From: Chitinimonas arctica | Lineage (GTDB): Bacteria > Pseudomonadota > Gammaproteobacteria > Burkholderiales > Chitinimonadaceae | Direction of reading: 5' to 3' | Assembly: GCF_007431345.1 (NCBI RefSeq) | Contig: NZ_CP041730.1 | Span: 3,596,001 to 3,660,000, forward strand | Length of the DNA: 64,000 nt | In this document: positions 24,726-33,707 of the stretch, piece after piece | How the letters are laid out: the number at the start of each line of letters is the position of its first letter | Position numbering within the stretch: position 1 is the first letter of the stretch | Position numbers and translations under genes: made by a program | The notes under the pieces: generated by a model | What the model was told of the DNA's origin: nothing | Databases searched by the model: none | Seen by the model: the letters and a program-made list of their open reading frames with translations, nothing else

Positions 24726-25667
24726 TTAGAACGAGTGGTTCAGACCCAGGGTAAAGGTGTTGTGACCCTTTACGCCGGCGTAGCTGTTGGTGTACTCGCC
24801 GGTCACCACGGTACGCTTGGACAGGTTGTAGAACAGACCAGCGGTGCCTTGGGTCTTGGTGTTGGCCATGGTGTCCTTGTCCCAGAAGATCGCGCCGGCT
24901 TGCAGGCTCAGATCACCCATGGAGTAGCCAACCAGCAACAGTGGGTCGGTGAACTTGTCGTTGCCGTCATTGCGGTGTTGGCCGGCCAGGCTCAGCGACA
25001 GGTCGCCCATCGTGAAGGTACCGCCCAGCAGCAGGCGCTTGACAGCCTTGCCGGCCTTGGGCTTGAACACGCCGTAAGCACCGACCAGGGAGAAGTTTTC
25101 GGCGGCGTACTTCGCTTGCATGCTGAAGTCGTTGGTCGAGCGGGTGCCGGCCGGCGCGCCCTTGTTCTCGCCGAAGGAATTGGCGTAGCTATAAGTCACG
25201 GGGCCGTAGGCGCCGTCGAAGCGGATGGCGTTGTTGATGCGGTAGTTGTCGTTGCTGCCGTGGTTGGTCAGGCCCAGCGAATCGTCCAGGTAGAACGGAT
25301 CGAATTCTTCGGTAGCCTGGGTGTAGGGGCTCTTGCCGCGACCCGCCGCCACCGAACCCCAATCACCCTTCAGGCCGACCCAGGCTTCGCGCGTACCGAA
25401 ACCGGAACGGGAGGCATCATCCGGCGCCACGGCGCTTTCAATCTTGAAGAAGGCGGACAAGCCATCGCCCAGATCTTCCTGACCCTTGAAGCCGATGCGC
25501 GAGGACAGGTTGGAGATCTTGGTTTGATCAGGCTCGGCACCAGGGCGAGCGGAGATTTCCACACCAACGTTTACCTGGCCATACAGCACCACTTCATTGC
25601 CGGCGGCAAAGGCGGTGGGTGCAATGGCAGCGGCAGCAACGGCCAATGCGATTAGCTTCTTGTTCAT
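24726..25667 (-). CDS. General Gram-negative porin
   Basis: A 313-residue outer-membrane porin. Signal peptide MNKKLIALAVAAAAIAPTAFA, then the betaproteobacterial porin start GNEVVLYGQVNVGVE; SSRIGFKGQEDLGDGLSAFF and RNDG/amphipathic strands follow; it ends FTLGLNHSF with the C-terminal Phe needed for BAM insertion. A trimeric diffusion channel is expected. AAGGAAC lies about 7 bases before the ATG. Closest families are Neisseria/Bordetella/Comamonas-type porins. Confidence 0.95.
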   Translation of the reverse strand: MNKKLIALAVAAAAIAPTAFAAGNEVVLYGQVNVGVEISARPGAEPDQTKISNLSSRIGFKGQEDLGDGLSAFFKIESAVAPDDASRSGFGTREAWVGLKGDWGSVAAGRGKSPYTQATEEFDPFYLDDSLGLTNHGSNDNYRINNAIRFDGAYGPVTYSYANSFGENKGAPAGTRSTNDFSMQAKYAAENFSLVGAYGVFKPKAGKAVKRLLLGGTFTMGDLSLSLAGQHRNDGNDKFTDPLLLVGYSMGDLSLQAGAIFWDKDTMANTKTQGTAGLFYNLSKRTVVTGEYTNSYAGVKGHNTFTLGLNHSF

Positions 25668-25943
25668 TAGAGTGTTCCTTCATCAAGTTGAAAACGGTAT
25701 AGCAGAGAGCTGCCCCGATAGATGGGCGATACATTACGGGCGAATGATAGGCGGTGGCGTGGCTTACAAGCAATGTAAGCGGCTATTCGGCGGTATTGGG
25801 TATTTACGGGAAAAACCGCATGGATATTATGTAAGTTATTGTTTTTATTTGAATTATTAAAGAAATTCGAGGTAGTTGAGGGTTGCTGTAATGCAACAAG
25901 CGGGCCGTGGGTAAAATGCTTCTGACCGATTGAATCGGCTGGT

Positions 25944-26384
25944 TCAGCCTGCCCACCATGGTGCGCCGATCAGAATATAGCGAAATGTTTTTCCCGCCAG
26001 TATGGCCAGGCCGGCCGACCAGGCGGGCAGGCGCAGCCAGCCGGCAGCGAAGCACAGGCCGTCGCCGACGATGGGCAGCCAGGCCAGCAGGAGTGCCAAG
26101 CTGCCATGCCGCCGCAGCCATGCCAGCGCGCGCGGCGACAAACGGCCGCCCGCATCGGCCGAGGCATTGCGGCTGAGGCGCCAGGCCAGTGCAAAGGTGC
26201 TGAGGCTGCCCAGGGTATTGCCCAGGGACGCGACCAGTACCGCCAGCCACAAGGTATCGGGGCGTGCGCGTAGCCACAACAGCATCGCGACTTCCGAGTT
26301 GCCCGGCAAGAGCGTGGCGGAGAGGAAGGCGGATATAAATAGTCCAGCCAGACCCGCGGGCGCCGCGGTCAGCCCATCCAGCAC
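25944..26384 (-). CDS. YqaA-family membrane protein
   Basis: A 146-residue DedA/SNARE-like membrane protein of the YqaA type (FISAFLSATLLPGNSEVAM, LVASLGNTLGSLSTFALAW). GTG 26384 follows the cyaY stop by 3 bases, so the two are probably cotranscribed. DedA-like proteins act in lipid flipping or membrane-potential upkeep; the role of YqaA itself is unclear. Confidence 0.87.
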   Translation of the reverse strand: MLDGLTAAPAGLAGLFISAFLSATLLPGNSEVAMLLWLRARPDTLWLAVLVASLGNTLGSLSTFALAWRLSRNASADAGGRLSPRALAWLRRHGSLALLLAWLPIVGDGLCFAAGWLRLPAWSAGLAILAGKTFRYILIGAPWWAG

Positions 26385-26387
26385 GCT

Positions 26388-26699
26388 TTAAAAGCTCGGC
26401 CGCTGGCCGGCATGCCGGGCGATCAACTCGGCCAGTTGCGTGAAGAATTCGCTCTCGTCGCGCGTGCTGCGCCAGGCATTGTCCTGCAGGCGGTAGTGGT
26501 AGCCGCCGGAGCGTGCCGCCAGCCACAGTTCCTGGCTGGCCACGTGCCGGTTCGCCACGATCTTGGCGCCGTCGTCGAACTCGATTTCCAGCACATTGCC
26601 GTTGCGGTTCAGGTCGAGGTCGAACGCCGCGGCGTCGAGTACGGCTTCGATATGGTCAAAGGCCGCATCGCTTGCATTTAGAAATTCGCTTTCGGTCAT
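26388..26699 (-). CDS. cyaY: Frataxin-like iron-binding protein CyaY
   Basis: A 103-residue protein with the frataxin acidic first helix (ESEFLNASDAAFDHIEAVLD) and beta sheet (NVLEIEFDDGAKIVANRH, ELWLAARSGGYHY). It binds iron and tunes IscS-dependent Fe-S assembly. It is divergent from lptM-lysA, a very common proteobacterial arrangement, which supports the call. Confidence 0.96.
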   Translation of the reverse strand: MTESEFLNASDAAFDHIEAVLDAAAFDLDLNRNGNVLEIEFDDGAKIVANRHVASQELWLAARSGGYHYRLQDNAWRSTRDESEFFTQLAELIARHAGQRPSF

Positions 26700-26754
26700 T
26701 GGCTGGCTCGGGTATGCGTTGTTAGTATGGCTATTTTACCGCTCCGAAGCCGCC

Positions 26755-26883
26755 ATGCGCCTCCTTGTCTTTTGCCTAATTTCGGCCTGTCTTCTTTCTG
26801 CTTGCGGCTACAAAGGGCCCCTGTTCCTGCCCGGCCAGGGTAAAGCGCCTGCATCGGCCAGCCAGGGTGGGAGCACGCCATGA
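26755..26883 (+). CDS. lptM: LptM (YifL) small lipoprotein
   Basis: A 42-residue lipoprotein: signal MRLLVFCLISACLLS with lipobox SAC, then CGYKGPLFLP, the LptM signature. LptM helps the LptD-LptE lipopolysaccharide translocon form its disulfides. It overlaps the lysA ATG by 4 bases (ATGA), the usual lptM-lysA pairing. Confidence 0.92.
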   Translation: MRLLVFCLISACLLSACGYKGPLFLPGQGKAPASASQGGSTP

Positions 26884-28124
26884 AGCTGACGCCTACACCG
26901 CAAGGCCTCGCCGTGGAAGGCGTGCCGCTGGCCGATATCGCGGCACGGTTCGGCACGCCCTGCTATGTCTACTCCGAGGCGGAGCTGGTTTCGACCTATG
27001 AAGGCTATCGCGACGCCTTCGCCGGGCACGATCCACTGATCTGCTATGCCGTGAAAGCCAACTCCAACCTGAGCGTGCTGCAGACCTTCGCCAAGCTGGG
27101 CGCGGGCTGCGATATCGTCTCGGCGGGTGAGCTGGCCAGGGCGCTGGCCGCCGGCGTGCCGGCGGAACGCATCGTTTTCTCCGGTGTGGCCAAGACGGCC
27201 GATGAGATGCGTATGGCCCTCCAGGCAGGCATCCATTGCTTTAATGTCGAGTCCGAGGCGGAATTGCACCGCCTGAACGCGGTAGCGGCGGAATTGGATC
27301 TGCGCGCCCCGATCAGCCTGCGCGTCAATCCGGATGTGGATGCGAACACCCATCCCTATATTTCCACGGGGCTCAAAGACAATAAGTTCGGCATCGACCA
27401 CCAGGACGCGCCGCGCATCTTTGGCGTGGCGGCCGGACTGCCGCATCTGCGTGTGATCGGCATCGATTGCCATATCGGTTCGCAACTGACCGGCCTGAGC
27501 CCCTTTGTCGATGCGCTCGACCGCCTGCTGGAACTGGTGGACCAACTGGGCGCCGGCGGCATCGTGCTGGAGCATATCGATATGGGTGGGGGCTTGGGCA
27601 TCCGCTACACCGATGAAGTACCGCCGGCGGTGGCCGATTATGCCGCGGCGATCCTGGCCCGCCTGGCTGGCCGTTCGCTACGCCTGGTGCTGGAACCGGG
27701 CCGCTCGCTGGTGGGGAATGCCGGGCTGCTGCTGACGCGGATCGAATATCTGAAGCCGGGCGAAAGCAAGCATTTCGCCATTGTCGATGCCGGCATGAAC
27801 GATTTGATGCGCCCCGCGCTGTACCAGGCCTACCACGACATTGTCGCGGTGCGGCAAGGGACGGCGGCGGCACAAGAGTACGACGTGGTCGGACCGGTCT
27901 GCGAGAGCAGCGACTTTCTCGGCAAGTCGCGCCGGCTCGCGGTGGAGGCGGGAGATCTGCTGGCGGTATTGTCGGCCGGCGCCTATGGCATGACGATGAG
28001 TTCCAACTACAACACCCGGCCGCGCGCGGCGGAAGTCATGGTCGGCGGGGACGGTGTTCGGCTGATACGCAAACGTGAAACGCTGGATGAATTGCTGGCG
28101 AACGAGCGTGCTTTGTTGAAGTAA
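26880..28124 (+). CDS. lysA: Diaminopimelate decarboxylase
   Basis: A 414-residue fold-III PLP decarboxylase making L-lysine from meso-diaminopimelate, last step of lysine synthesis. PLP Lys59 in CYAVKANSN; CHIGSQLT, EHIDMGGGLGIRY, the phosphate-binding EPGRSLVGNAG, and VGPVCESSDFLG with the catalytic Cys of the partner subunit. Coupled to lptM by overlap and followed by a strong hairpin. Confidence 0.98.
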   Translation: MKLTPTPQGLAVEGVPLADIAARFGTPCYVYSEAELVSTYEGYRDAFAGHDPLICYAVKANSNLSVLQTFAKLGAGCDIVSAGELARALAAGVPAERIVFSGVAKTADEMRMALQAGIHCFNVESEAELHRLNAVAAELDLRAPISLRVNPDVDANTHPYISTGLKDNKFGIDHQDAPRIFGVAAGLPHLRVIGIDCHIGSQLTGLSPFVDALDRLLELVDQLGAGGIVLEHIDMGGGLGIRYTDEVPPAVADYAAAILARLAGRSLRLVLEPGRSLVGNAGLLLTRIEYLKPGESKHFAIVDAGMNDLMRPALYQAYHDIVAVRQGTAAAQEYDVVGPVCESSDFLGKSRRLAVEAGDLLAVLSAGAYGMTMSSNYNTRPRAAEVMVGGDGVRLIRKRETLDELLANERALLK

Positions 28125-28127
28125 ACC

Positions 28128-28161
28128 GTGTTCCTTGGCCGGGCTCCCGGCCAAGGAACAC
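28128..28161. terminator. Hairpin between convergent lysA and decarboxylase genes
   Basis: A perfect 16-bp stem (GTGTTCCTTGGCCGGG with its complement) around a 2-base CT spacer, so a real loop would open the inner pairs. It lies in the 54-base gap between two convergent stops and has no T tract, so it may act as a Rho-assisted or bidirectional terminator. Confidence 0.7.
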
Positions 28162-28178
28162 TACGACGGTGCCGGCGG

Positions 28179-30446
28179 CTATTCGGCCATCACGCAATCG
28201 ACATAGTACTCGCCGCTGACCTCATCCTTGACCAGCCCGTGGATATCGGTTTCGAAACCGGGGAAGCGTTCGTTGAAGGCGCGGGCGAAGCGCAGGTAGT
28301 CCACGATGGTCTTGTTGAAACGCTCACCCGGAATCAGCAAGGGAATGCCCGGCGGGTAGGGGGTCAGCAGGATGGCCGTGATGCGGCCTTCCAGCGCATC
28401 CAGCGGCACCCGTTCGATCTCGCGGTGGGCCATCTTGCTGAAAGCCTTGGACGGCTTGAGGGCCGGCACCATATCGCTCAGGTACATCTCGGTGGTCAGG
28501 CGGGCCACATCATTGTCGCGGTAGACCTCGTGGATTTGCTGGCAGAGGTCGCGCAGGCCGACACGTTCGTAGCAAGGATGCTTGGCGGCGAATTCCGGCA
28601 GCGCACGCCAGGCCGGCTGGTTCTTGTCATAGTCATCCTTGAACTGCTGCAAGGCGGTGACCAGGGTATTCCAGCGGCCCTTGGTGATGCCGATGGTAAA
28701 CATGATGAAGAAGCTGTAGAGACCGGTCTTTTCGACGATGACGCCGTGTTCGGCCAGGTACTTGGTGACAATGCCGGCGGGGATGCCGCTCAGGTCGAAC
28801 TCCCCTTCCATGTTCAGGCCCGGCGTGATCAGGGTGGCCTTGATCGGATCCAGCATATTGAAGCCATCGGCCAAGGCGCCGAAGCCGTGCCAGTGATCGT
28901 CGGCGCGCAATACCCAGTCCTCGCGCTCGCCTACGCCTTCGTCCGCCAGGTACTCGGGGCCCCACACCTTGAACCACCAGCCGCCCGCGCCGTCGCCGTA
29001 TTCGGCATCGACCTTGCGCATGGCGCGGCGGAAATCGAGCGCTTCGGCGATGGATTCTTCCACCAGGGCGGTGCCGCCGGGCGCTTCCATCATGGCCGCC
29101 GCCACATCGCAGCTGGCGATGATGGAGTATTGCGGCGAGGTGGAAGTGTGCATCAGATAGGCTTCGTTGAAACGATGCCGGTCCAGCTGGCGGGTTTGCG
29201 ATTCCTGTACCAGGATCTGCGAGGCCTGGCTCAGGCCCGCCAGCAGCTTATGCGTCGATTGGGTGGCAAACACCATGGCATCCTTGCTGCGCGGGCGGTC
29301 GCGGCCGATGGCGTGCATATTCTGGTAAAAATCGTGGAAGGAGGCATGCGGCAGCCAGGCTTCGTCAAAGTGCAGCGTATCGATTGTCTCGCCCAGCACA
29401 TCCTTGATCATTTCGACGTTGTAGAGCACGCCGTCATAGGTCGATTGGGTGATGGTGAGAATGCGCGGCTTATTGCCGGGGCGCTTGGCCAGGGCTTCGC
29501 GCGCGAAGGGATTGGCCTGTATCTTTCTCTCGATGGCGGCCGGCGTGAACTCGGACAGCGGAATGGGGCCGATGATGCCGAAGTGGTTGCGGGTCGGCAT
29601 CAGGAACACCGGAATCGCCCCGCACATCATGATGGAATGCAGGATGGACTTGTGGCAGTTGCGATCGACCACCACGATATCGCCCGGGGCGACCGTGGCG
29701 TGCCAGACCATCTTGTTGCTGGTCGAAGTGCCGTTGGTGACGAAGAACAGATGGTCGGCGCCGAAGATACGGGCGGCATTGCGTTCGCTGGCGGCCACCG
29801 GGCCGGTGTGGTCAAGCAGCTGTCCCAACTCGTCGACCGAGTTGCAGACGTCCGCGCGCAGCATGTTCTCGCCGAAGAACTGGTGGAACATCTGGCCGAC
29901 CGGGCTCTTCAGGAAAGCCACGCCGCCCGAGTGGCCGGGGCAATGCCAACTGTAGGAACCATCCTGGGCGTAGTGCAGCAGGGCGCGGAAAAACGGCGGG
30001 GCCAGCGAGTCCAGGTAATGGCGGGCTTCGCGCACGATGGAACGGGCGACGAATTCCGGCGTGTCCTCGAACATATGGATAAAGCCATGCAGTTCGCGCA
30101 GCACATCGTTGGGGATATGCCGGCTGGTGCGGGTTTCACCGTACAGGAAGATGGGGATATTGGCGTTCTTGTAACGGATTTCCTGGACGAAGGCGCGCAG
30201 ATTGGCGATGGCGGCGGTCTCCACGCCCGGTTCGCCAATGAATTCCTCGTCGTCGATGGACAGGATAAAGACCGAGGCCCGGCTTTGCTGCTGGGCAAAG
30301 CCAGTCAGGTCGCCGTAACTGGTGACACCCAAAACTTCGAAGCCTTCGTCTTCGATCGCCTTGGCAAGCGCGCGAATACCGAGGCCGCTGGAGTTTTCGG
30401 CGCGAAAGTCTTCGTCGATAACGACGACGGGAAAGCGGAATTTCAT
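28179..30446 (-). CDS. Orn/Lys/Arg decarboxylase (biodegradative arginine/lysine type)
   Basis: A 755-residue fold-I PLP decarboxylase: N-terminal response-regulator-like wing domain (VVVIDEDFRAENSSGLG), PLP domain with HCPGHSGGVAF, FFVTNGTSTSNKMV, HFDEAWLPHASFH and the PLP Lys near residue 398 in STHKLLAGLSQ, then a C-terminal domain with LLTPYPPGIPLLIPGE. Such enzymes use one proton per turnover and support acid resistance or polyamine synthesis. The exact substrate (Arg, Lys or Orn) cannot be fixed by eye. No antiporter gene is adjacent. ATG 30446 is chosen as it begins the wing domain strand directly. Confidence 0.93.
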   Translation of the reverse strand: MKFRFPVVVIDEDFRAENSSGLGIRALAKAIEDEGFEVLGVTSYGDLTGFAQQQSRASVFILSIDDEEFIGEPGVETAAIANLRAFVQEIRYKNANIPIFLYGETRTSRHIPNDVLRELHGFIHMFEDTPEFVARSIVREARHYLDSLAPPFFRALLHYAQDGSYSWHCPGHSGGVAFLKSPVGQMFHQFFGENMLRADVCNSVDELGQLLDHTGPVAASERNAARIFGADHLFFVTNGTSTSNKMVWHATVAPGDIVVVDRNCHKSILHSIMMCGAIPVFLMPTRNHFGIIGPIPLSEFTPAAIERKIQANPFAREALAKRPGNKPRILTITQSTYDGVLYNVEMIKDVLGETIDTLHFDEAWLPHASFHDFYQNMHAIGRDRPRSKDAMVFATQSTHKLLAGLSQASQILVQESQTRQLDRHRFNEAYLMHTSTSPQYSIIASCDVAAAMMEAPGGTALVEESIAEALDFRRAMRKVDAEYGDGAGGWWFKVWGPEYLADEGVGEREDWVLRADDHWHGFGALADGFNMLDPIKATLITPGLNMEGEFDLSGIPAGIVTKYLAEHGVIVEKTGLYSFFIMFTIGITKGRWNTLVTALQQFKDDYDKNQPAWRALPEFAAKHPCYERVGLRDLCQQIHEVYRDNDVARLTTEMYLSDMVPALKPSKAFSKMAHREIERVPLDALEGRITAILLTPYPPGIPLLIPGERFNKTIVDYLRFARAFNERFPGFETDIHGLVKDEVSGEYYVDCVMAE

Positions 30447-30524
30447 GGGATAGTCTCCGGCGACCGGGCTCGGTCGCATTTTCTAGGGCAAGCACGGCGC
30501 GATTCACGCCGTCGGTAAAATAGC

Positions 30525-30554
30525 GCGGGGCCGCGCCCTTAGGCGCGGCCCCGC
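30525..30554 (-). terminator. GC-rich hairpin after the GST gene
   Basis: GCGGGGCCGCGCC and its exact complement flank a 4-base spacer, 22 bases after the GST stop; a weak T tract follows on the minus strand. It would end GST transcription before the decarboxylase gene. Confidence 0.75.
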
Positions 30555-30576
30555 TGTAAAGGGTAAGGGTCGGCTG

Positions 30577-31182
30577 TTACGGCTGCGGCATGGTCTCGGC
30601 GAAGGCCGGGCGTTGCGCCAGCTTGTCCGCCAATTTGGCGAGATTGGGGTATTGCACGCGCCAGTCGATCTCGGCAAAGCGCAGGTCCAGGTAGCCCAGG
30701 CAACTGCCGACGGCAATATCGGCCAAGGTGTAGCTTTCGACGCACCAGGCGCGTTCGCCCAGGTCGTCCGACAGGGTCTGCAGGCCCCGCTCGATCTTGG
30801 CCATCTGGCGGTCGATCCACTCCGGGCTCTGCTGCGCGCTCGGGCGCTTGCGCTCGACGAATATCGTGGCGGCGGCGTCGCTGATGCCGTCCGCCAGTGC
30901 TTCCCAGCGCTTCACCTGGACGGCTTGGCGATGGTCGTTCGGGATCAGTTTGGCGACCGGCGAGATATGGTCGAGGTATTCGACGATCACGCGCGAATCG
31001 AACAAGGTGCTGCCGTCGTCCAGGATCAACACCGGTACTTTGCCCAGGGGATTGACCGTCGGTACCTGGGTGTCGACATTCCACGGAATATCCACCGTCA
31101 GGGGGCATTCGATACGCTTTTCCTGCAGGACGATGCGTACCTTGCGGGCATAGGGGCTGGTGAGTGAGGCGATCAGCTTCAT
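30577..31182 (-). CDS. Glutathione S-transferase family protein
   Basis: A 201-residue GST: thioredoxin-like N-domain (MKLIASLTSPYARKVRIVLQ, NPLGKVPVLILDDG with the cis-Pro, SRVIVEYLD), then the helical C-domain (YTLADIAVGSCLGYLDLR). YARKV supplies the likely glutathione-activating N-terminal residue Ser in SPYAR. Close to YibF-type bacterial GSTs; the substrate is unknown. ATG 31182 gives the canonical start. Confidence 0.92.
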   Translation of the reverse strand: MKLIASLTSPYARKVRIVLQEKRIECPLTVDIPWNVDTQVPTVNPLGKVPVLILDDGSTLFDSRVIVEYLDHISPVAKLIPNDHRQAVQVKRWEALADGISDAAATIFVERKRPSAQQSPEWIDRQMAKIERGLQTLSDDLGERAWCVESYTLADIAVGSCLGYLDLRFAEIDWRVQYPNLAKLADKLAQRPAFAETMPQP

Positions 31183-31415
31183 GAGCGGGGAACCGGTGGG
31201 CGGAACAGGGGCTGGATTTACGCATCCCATCTTGCCGGATGCATGTCGGATGGTATCTCAACTCGGCAAGTGGAAGGCGGATCACGTTGCATGCTCCCAT
31301 CTGCGCGTTATTCGCAGCCGGGGGCGCTACGATTCTTACCGCATATGCTGCGTTGCGCAATCTCCAAGGCAAGATGCTTCCCATACTGTGGTATCCGGCT
31401 CAGCCAGTGACGCTG

Positions 31416-32198
31416 CTACGCCAGGGGACCGCGCGCCAGTCCGAAAACCAGCTGATCCTCCACCCGCCGCACAGGCAGCTGGAACACCGCGGCTAGCCGC
31501 TCGGGGGTAAGTACATCCACCGATTTTCCCGCTGCGACCAGGCGCCCTTCATATAACAGCCAGCTCTGTTCGGCATAGGTCAGCGCAAGATTGACGTCAT
31601 GCAAGCTCGCCAGCACGGTGATGGGTAACTTGCGCGCCAGCTCGCGCAGGCCGGCCAGCAACATATGCTGATGGCGGGGATCCAGGCTGGCGGTGGGTTC
31701 GTCCAGCAAGAGCAGTGCCGGCCCCTGTGCGGCCGCGGCGCAAGCCTGTACCAGCACGCGGGCCAATTGCACCCGCTGCCGCTCGCCACCCGATAGATTG
31801 AGATAGCGGCGCTCGGTCAGCGATTCGGCATCGGTCAGCTGCAGCACGCTGTCGATCAAACCCTCCAGCTCGTGGCCGGGAATATCGGGGAAAGGTGTCC
31901 CGCCCAGGCGCACCACCTCGCGCACGCTGAAATCGAACTCCAGGCTGCTTTGTTGCGGCAACAGCGCGCGACGCCGCGCCAGGGTGTTCGCATGGGTACG
32001 GGCCAATGGCAATTGGTCGAATTCGCATTCGCCGCCGGCCGGCGCCAACTCACCGGCCGCCACGGCCAAAAGGCTGGATTTGCCCGCGCCATTGGGACCG
32101 AGCAGGGCGATCAGGCCATGCGGCAAAGCCGTCGCGTCGATGCCGCTCAGTACGGTGCGGCCATCGCGGATCAGGCTGACATGGGAAAAGATAAGCAT
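31416..32198 (-). CDS. hmuV: Haem-type ABC transporter ATP-binding protein (HmuV-like)
   Basis: A 260-residue ABC ATPase: Walker A GPNGAGKSS, signature LSGGERQRV, Walker B LLLLDEPTA, switch His in SLHDVN. RRALLPQQSSLEFDFSVREVV is typical of HmuV/FecE-type iron-chelate importers. No permease, binding protein or TonB receptor is adjacent, so it is an orphan ATPase here; it may serve a permease elsewhere. ABC family is certain, haem specificity is likely but not proven. Confidence 0.85.
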   Translation of the reverse strand: MLIFSHVSLIRDGRTVLSGIDATALPHGLIALLGPNGAGKSSLLAVAAGELAPAGGECEFDQLPLARTHANTLARRRALLPQQSSLEFDFSVREVVRLGGTPFPDIPGHELEGLIDSVLQLTDAESLTERRYLNLSGGERQRVQLARVLVQACAAAAQGPALLLLDEPTASLDPRHQHMLLAGLRELARKLPITVLASLHDVNLALTYAEQSWLLYEGRLVAAGKSVDVLTPERLAAVFQLPVRRVEDQLVFGLARGPLA

Positions 32199-32294
32199 GG
32201 CGGCAAATCGAAAGGGATTCGCTTTATTCTAGGACGTGCCAAGGACACTGGCGCAACATCTATCGGATTCCGGCGCCCGGGGCGCGGGAGCGCA

Positions 32295-32783
32295 TCAGGC
32301 CTGTTCGGCCATCTTGTCCTTGGCTTGCTGGAACGCGCTGACCGCGGCGGCGGCGAAGCGATTGCTGGCGAAATTGGCTACCTGGCGGGTGGCCTTGGAC
32401 ATCGAGTCGAAGGCGCAGCTGCTGATGCAGACTGCTTTCTTCATCGGTTCGCCCAAGCCGTCGGGTTGCTTGTCCAGGGTGCTCAACAGGCCGCGCTGTT
32501 GCTCGGCCAGGGTCCGTTCCAGCAGTTGCATGGCGTCGGTCATGGCCGAGATCTGCGCCACGAACAGCGCGCAACCCAGATGCAGGCCTTGGTCGAGATG
32601 GTGTTCCAGCCGGTCGACCGGCTCGGTCTGTTCGTTGACCGCCTTCATCCAGTCGCGGCAACCGTCGAACTGGGTGGCGATCAATCGCTCGAAGTTGCGA
32701 TTGGCGAGGTCGGCGCCTTCGCTGAGGAAATCGATTTGTTGCTCCAGGCGGGGTAGTGGCCAGGCAGCATGGGGAGCATTCAT
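32295..32783 (-). CDS. Phasin-family protein
   Basis: A 162-residue all-helical protein; LEQQIDFLSEGADLANRNFE, VNEQTEPVDRLEHHLDQGL and MKKAVCISSCAFDSMSKATR resemble phasin-family proteins that coat polyhydroxyalkanoate granules, with ATRQVANFASNRFAAAAVS near the end. The similarity is moderate. No phaC is nearby. It stands alone between the hmuV-like and lpxH genes. Confidence 0.65.
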   Translation of the reverse strand: MNAPHAAWPLPRLEQQIDFLSEGADLANRNFERLIATQFDGCRDWMKAVNEQTEPVDRLEHHLDQGLHLGCALFVAQISAMTDAMQLLERTLAEQQRGLLSTLDKQPDGLGEPMKKAVCISSCAFDSMSKATRQVANFASNRFAAAAVSAFQQAKDKMAEQA

Positions 32784-32926
32784 GATTGGGTAACTTCCTG
32801 ATAATACGGTCTTGTGGACGCTATCTATTTGCCTATGTTGCGCTGCAATAGGGGGCGGAGTCTAGGCCGGTTTATACGGAAGTCAATTAGTGCATCATGA
32901 TAATGACGATGTCGTAGACGGCCACA

Positions 32927-33667
32927 TCAGTGCCAAACAGCGTCCTGGTTAATGCCCACGAAGGTCAGGCCGGTCGCGTCGGCCCGTAAATAGCCTCCTT
33001 TGCCACCGTACCAATCTGGCAACACCCAGCGTTGCGCGCGTTGTTTTTCGTCGCGATGGCAGGCGGGACGGTGGGTATGGCCGTGCACCAGTTGGGCGTC
33101 CGGGTAGCGGGCCAGCAAAGTGGCAACGGCGCCCGGATTGACATCCATGATCTCGCTCGCCTTGCTTTGCTTGGCCATTTCGCTGGCGGCGCGGATACGG
33201 GCGATATCGTCCTTGCGGGCCTGCAAGGGCCGCGCCAGGAAGGCTGCCTGCCATTGCGGTTCGCGGACCATCCGGCGGAACTGCTGATAGGCCGAATCGT
33301 CGATGCAAAGGGCATCGCCATGGCTCAGCAGCAAGGTTTGTCCCATGGCGCTGATCATGGTGGGGTCGGCCAGCAGGGTAAGGCCGGCGGAGGCGGCGAA
33401 ATCCGCGCCCAGCAGAAAATCGCGATTGCCGTGCATCAGGTAGAGCTGCACACCTTGGGCCGCCAGTGCGTTCAACTCAGCCGCGATGTAGGCGTTGAGC
33501 GGGTCGTCATCATCGTCGCCGGCCCAGTATTCGAAGATATCGCCCAGCAGGTAGAGCGCTTGCGCCTCGCGGGCCGGCCCCTTCAGGAAATCCACGAAGG
33601 CTTGCACGGTAGCCGGGTCGCTTTCGGACAAATGGAGGTCGGAGGCGAATAGGAGCGGTTTTGACAT
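32927..33667 (-). CDS. lpxH: UDP-2,3-diacylglucosamine diphosphatase
   Basis: A 246-residue metallophosphatase of lipid A synthesis: ASDLHLSESD, LYLLGDIFEYWAGDD, HGNRDFLLGADF, LLSHGDALCIDD and VHGHTHRPACH supply the di-metal ligands. It splits UDP-diacylglucosamine to lipid X. It lies just downstream of ppiB on the same strand, the order ppiB-lpxH being common, but a terminator lies between them. Confidence 0.97.
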   Translation of the reverse strand: MSKPLLFASDLHLSESDPATVQAFVDFLKGPAREAQALYLLGDIFEYWAGDDDDDPLNAYIAAELNALAAQGVQLYLMHGNRDFLLGADFAASAGLTLLADPTMISAMGQTLLLSHGDALCIDDSAYQQFRRMVREPQWQAAFLARPLQARKDDIARIRAASEMAKQSKASEIMDVNPGAVATLLARYPDAQLVHGHTHRPACHRDEKQRAQRWVLPDWYGGKGGYLRADATGLTFVGINQDAVWH

Positions 33668-33677
33668 AAGGGGGTAA

Positions 33678-33702
33678 AAAAAGGCGCGGTCGCCCGCGCC
33701 AA
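33678..33702 (-). terminator. Rho-independent terminator after ppiB
   Basis: Minus strand: GGCGCGG - GCGA - CCGCGCC followed by seven T. It begins 6 bases after the ppiB stop and ends just before the lpxH start, so lpxH depends partly on read-through or its own promoter. Confidence 0.88.
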
Positions 33703-33707
33703 TTTCG

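Noticed and set aside
28128..30518. A very long open frame on the plus strand opposite the decarboxylase gene
   Set aside because: It is antisense to a clear 755-residue PLP decarboxylase, has a His/Gly/Gln-rich composition typical of mirrored GC-rich codons, and no family features.
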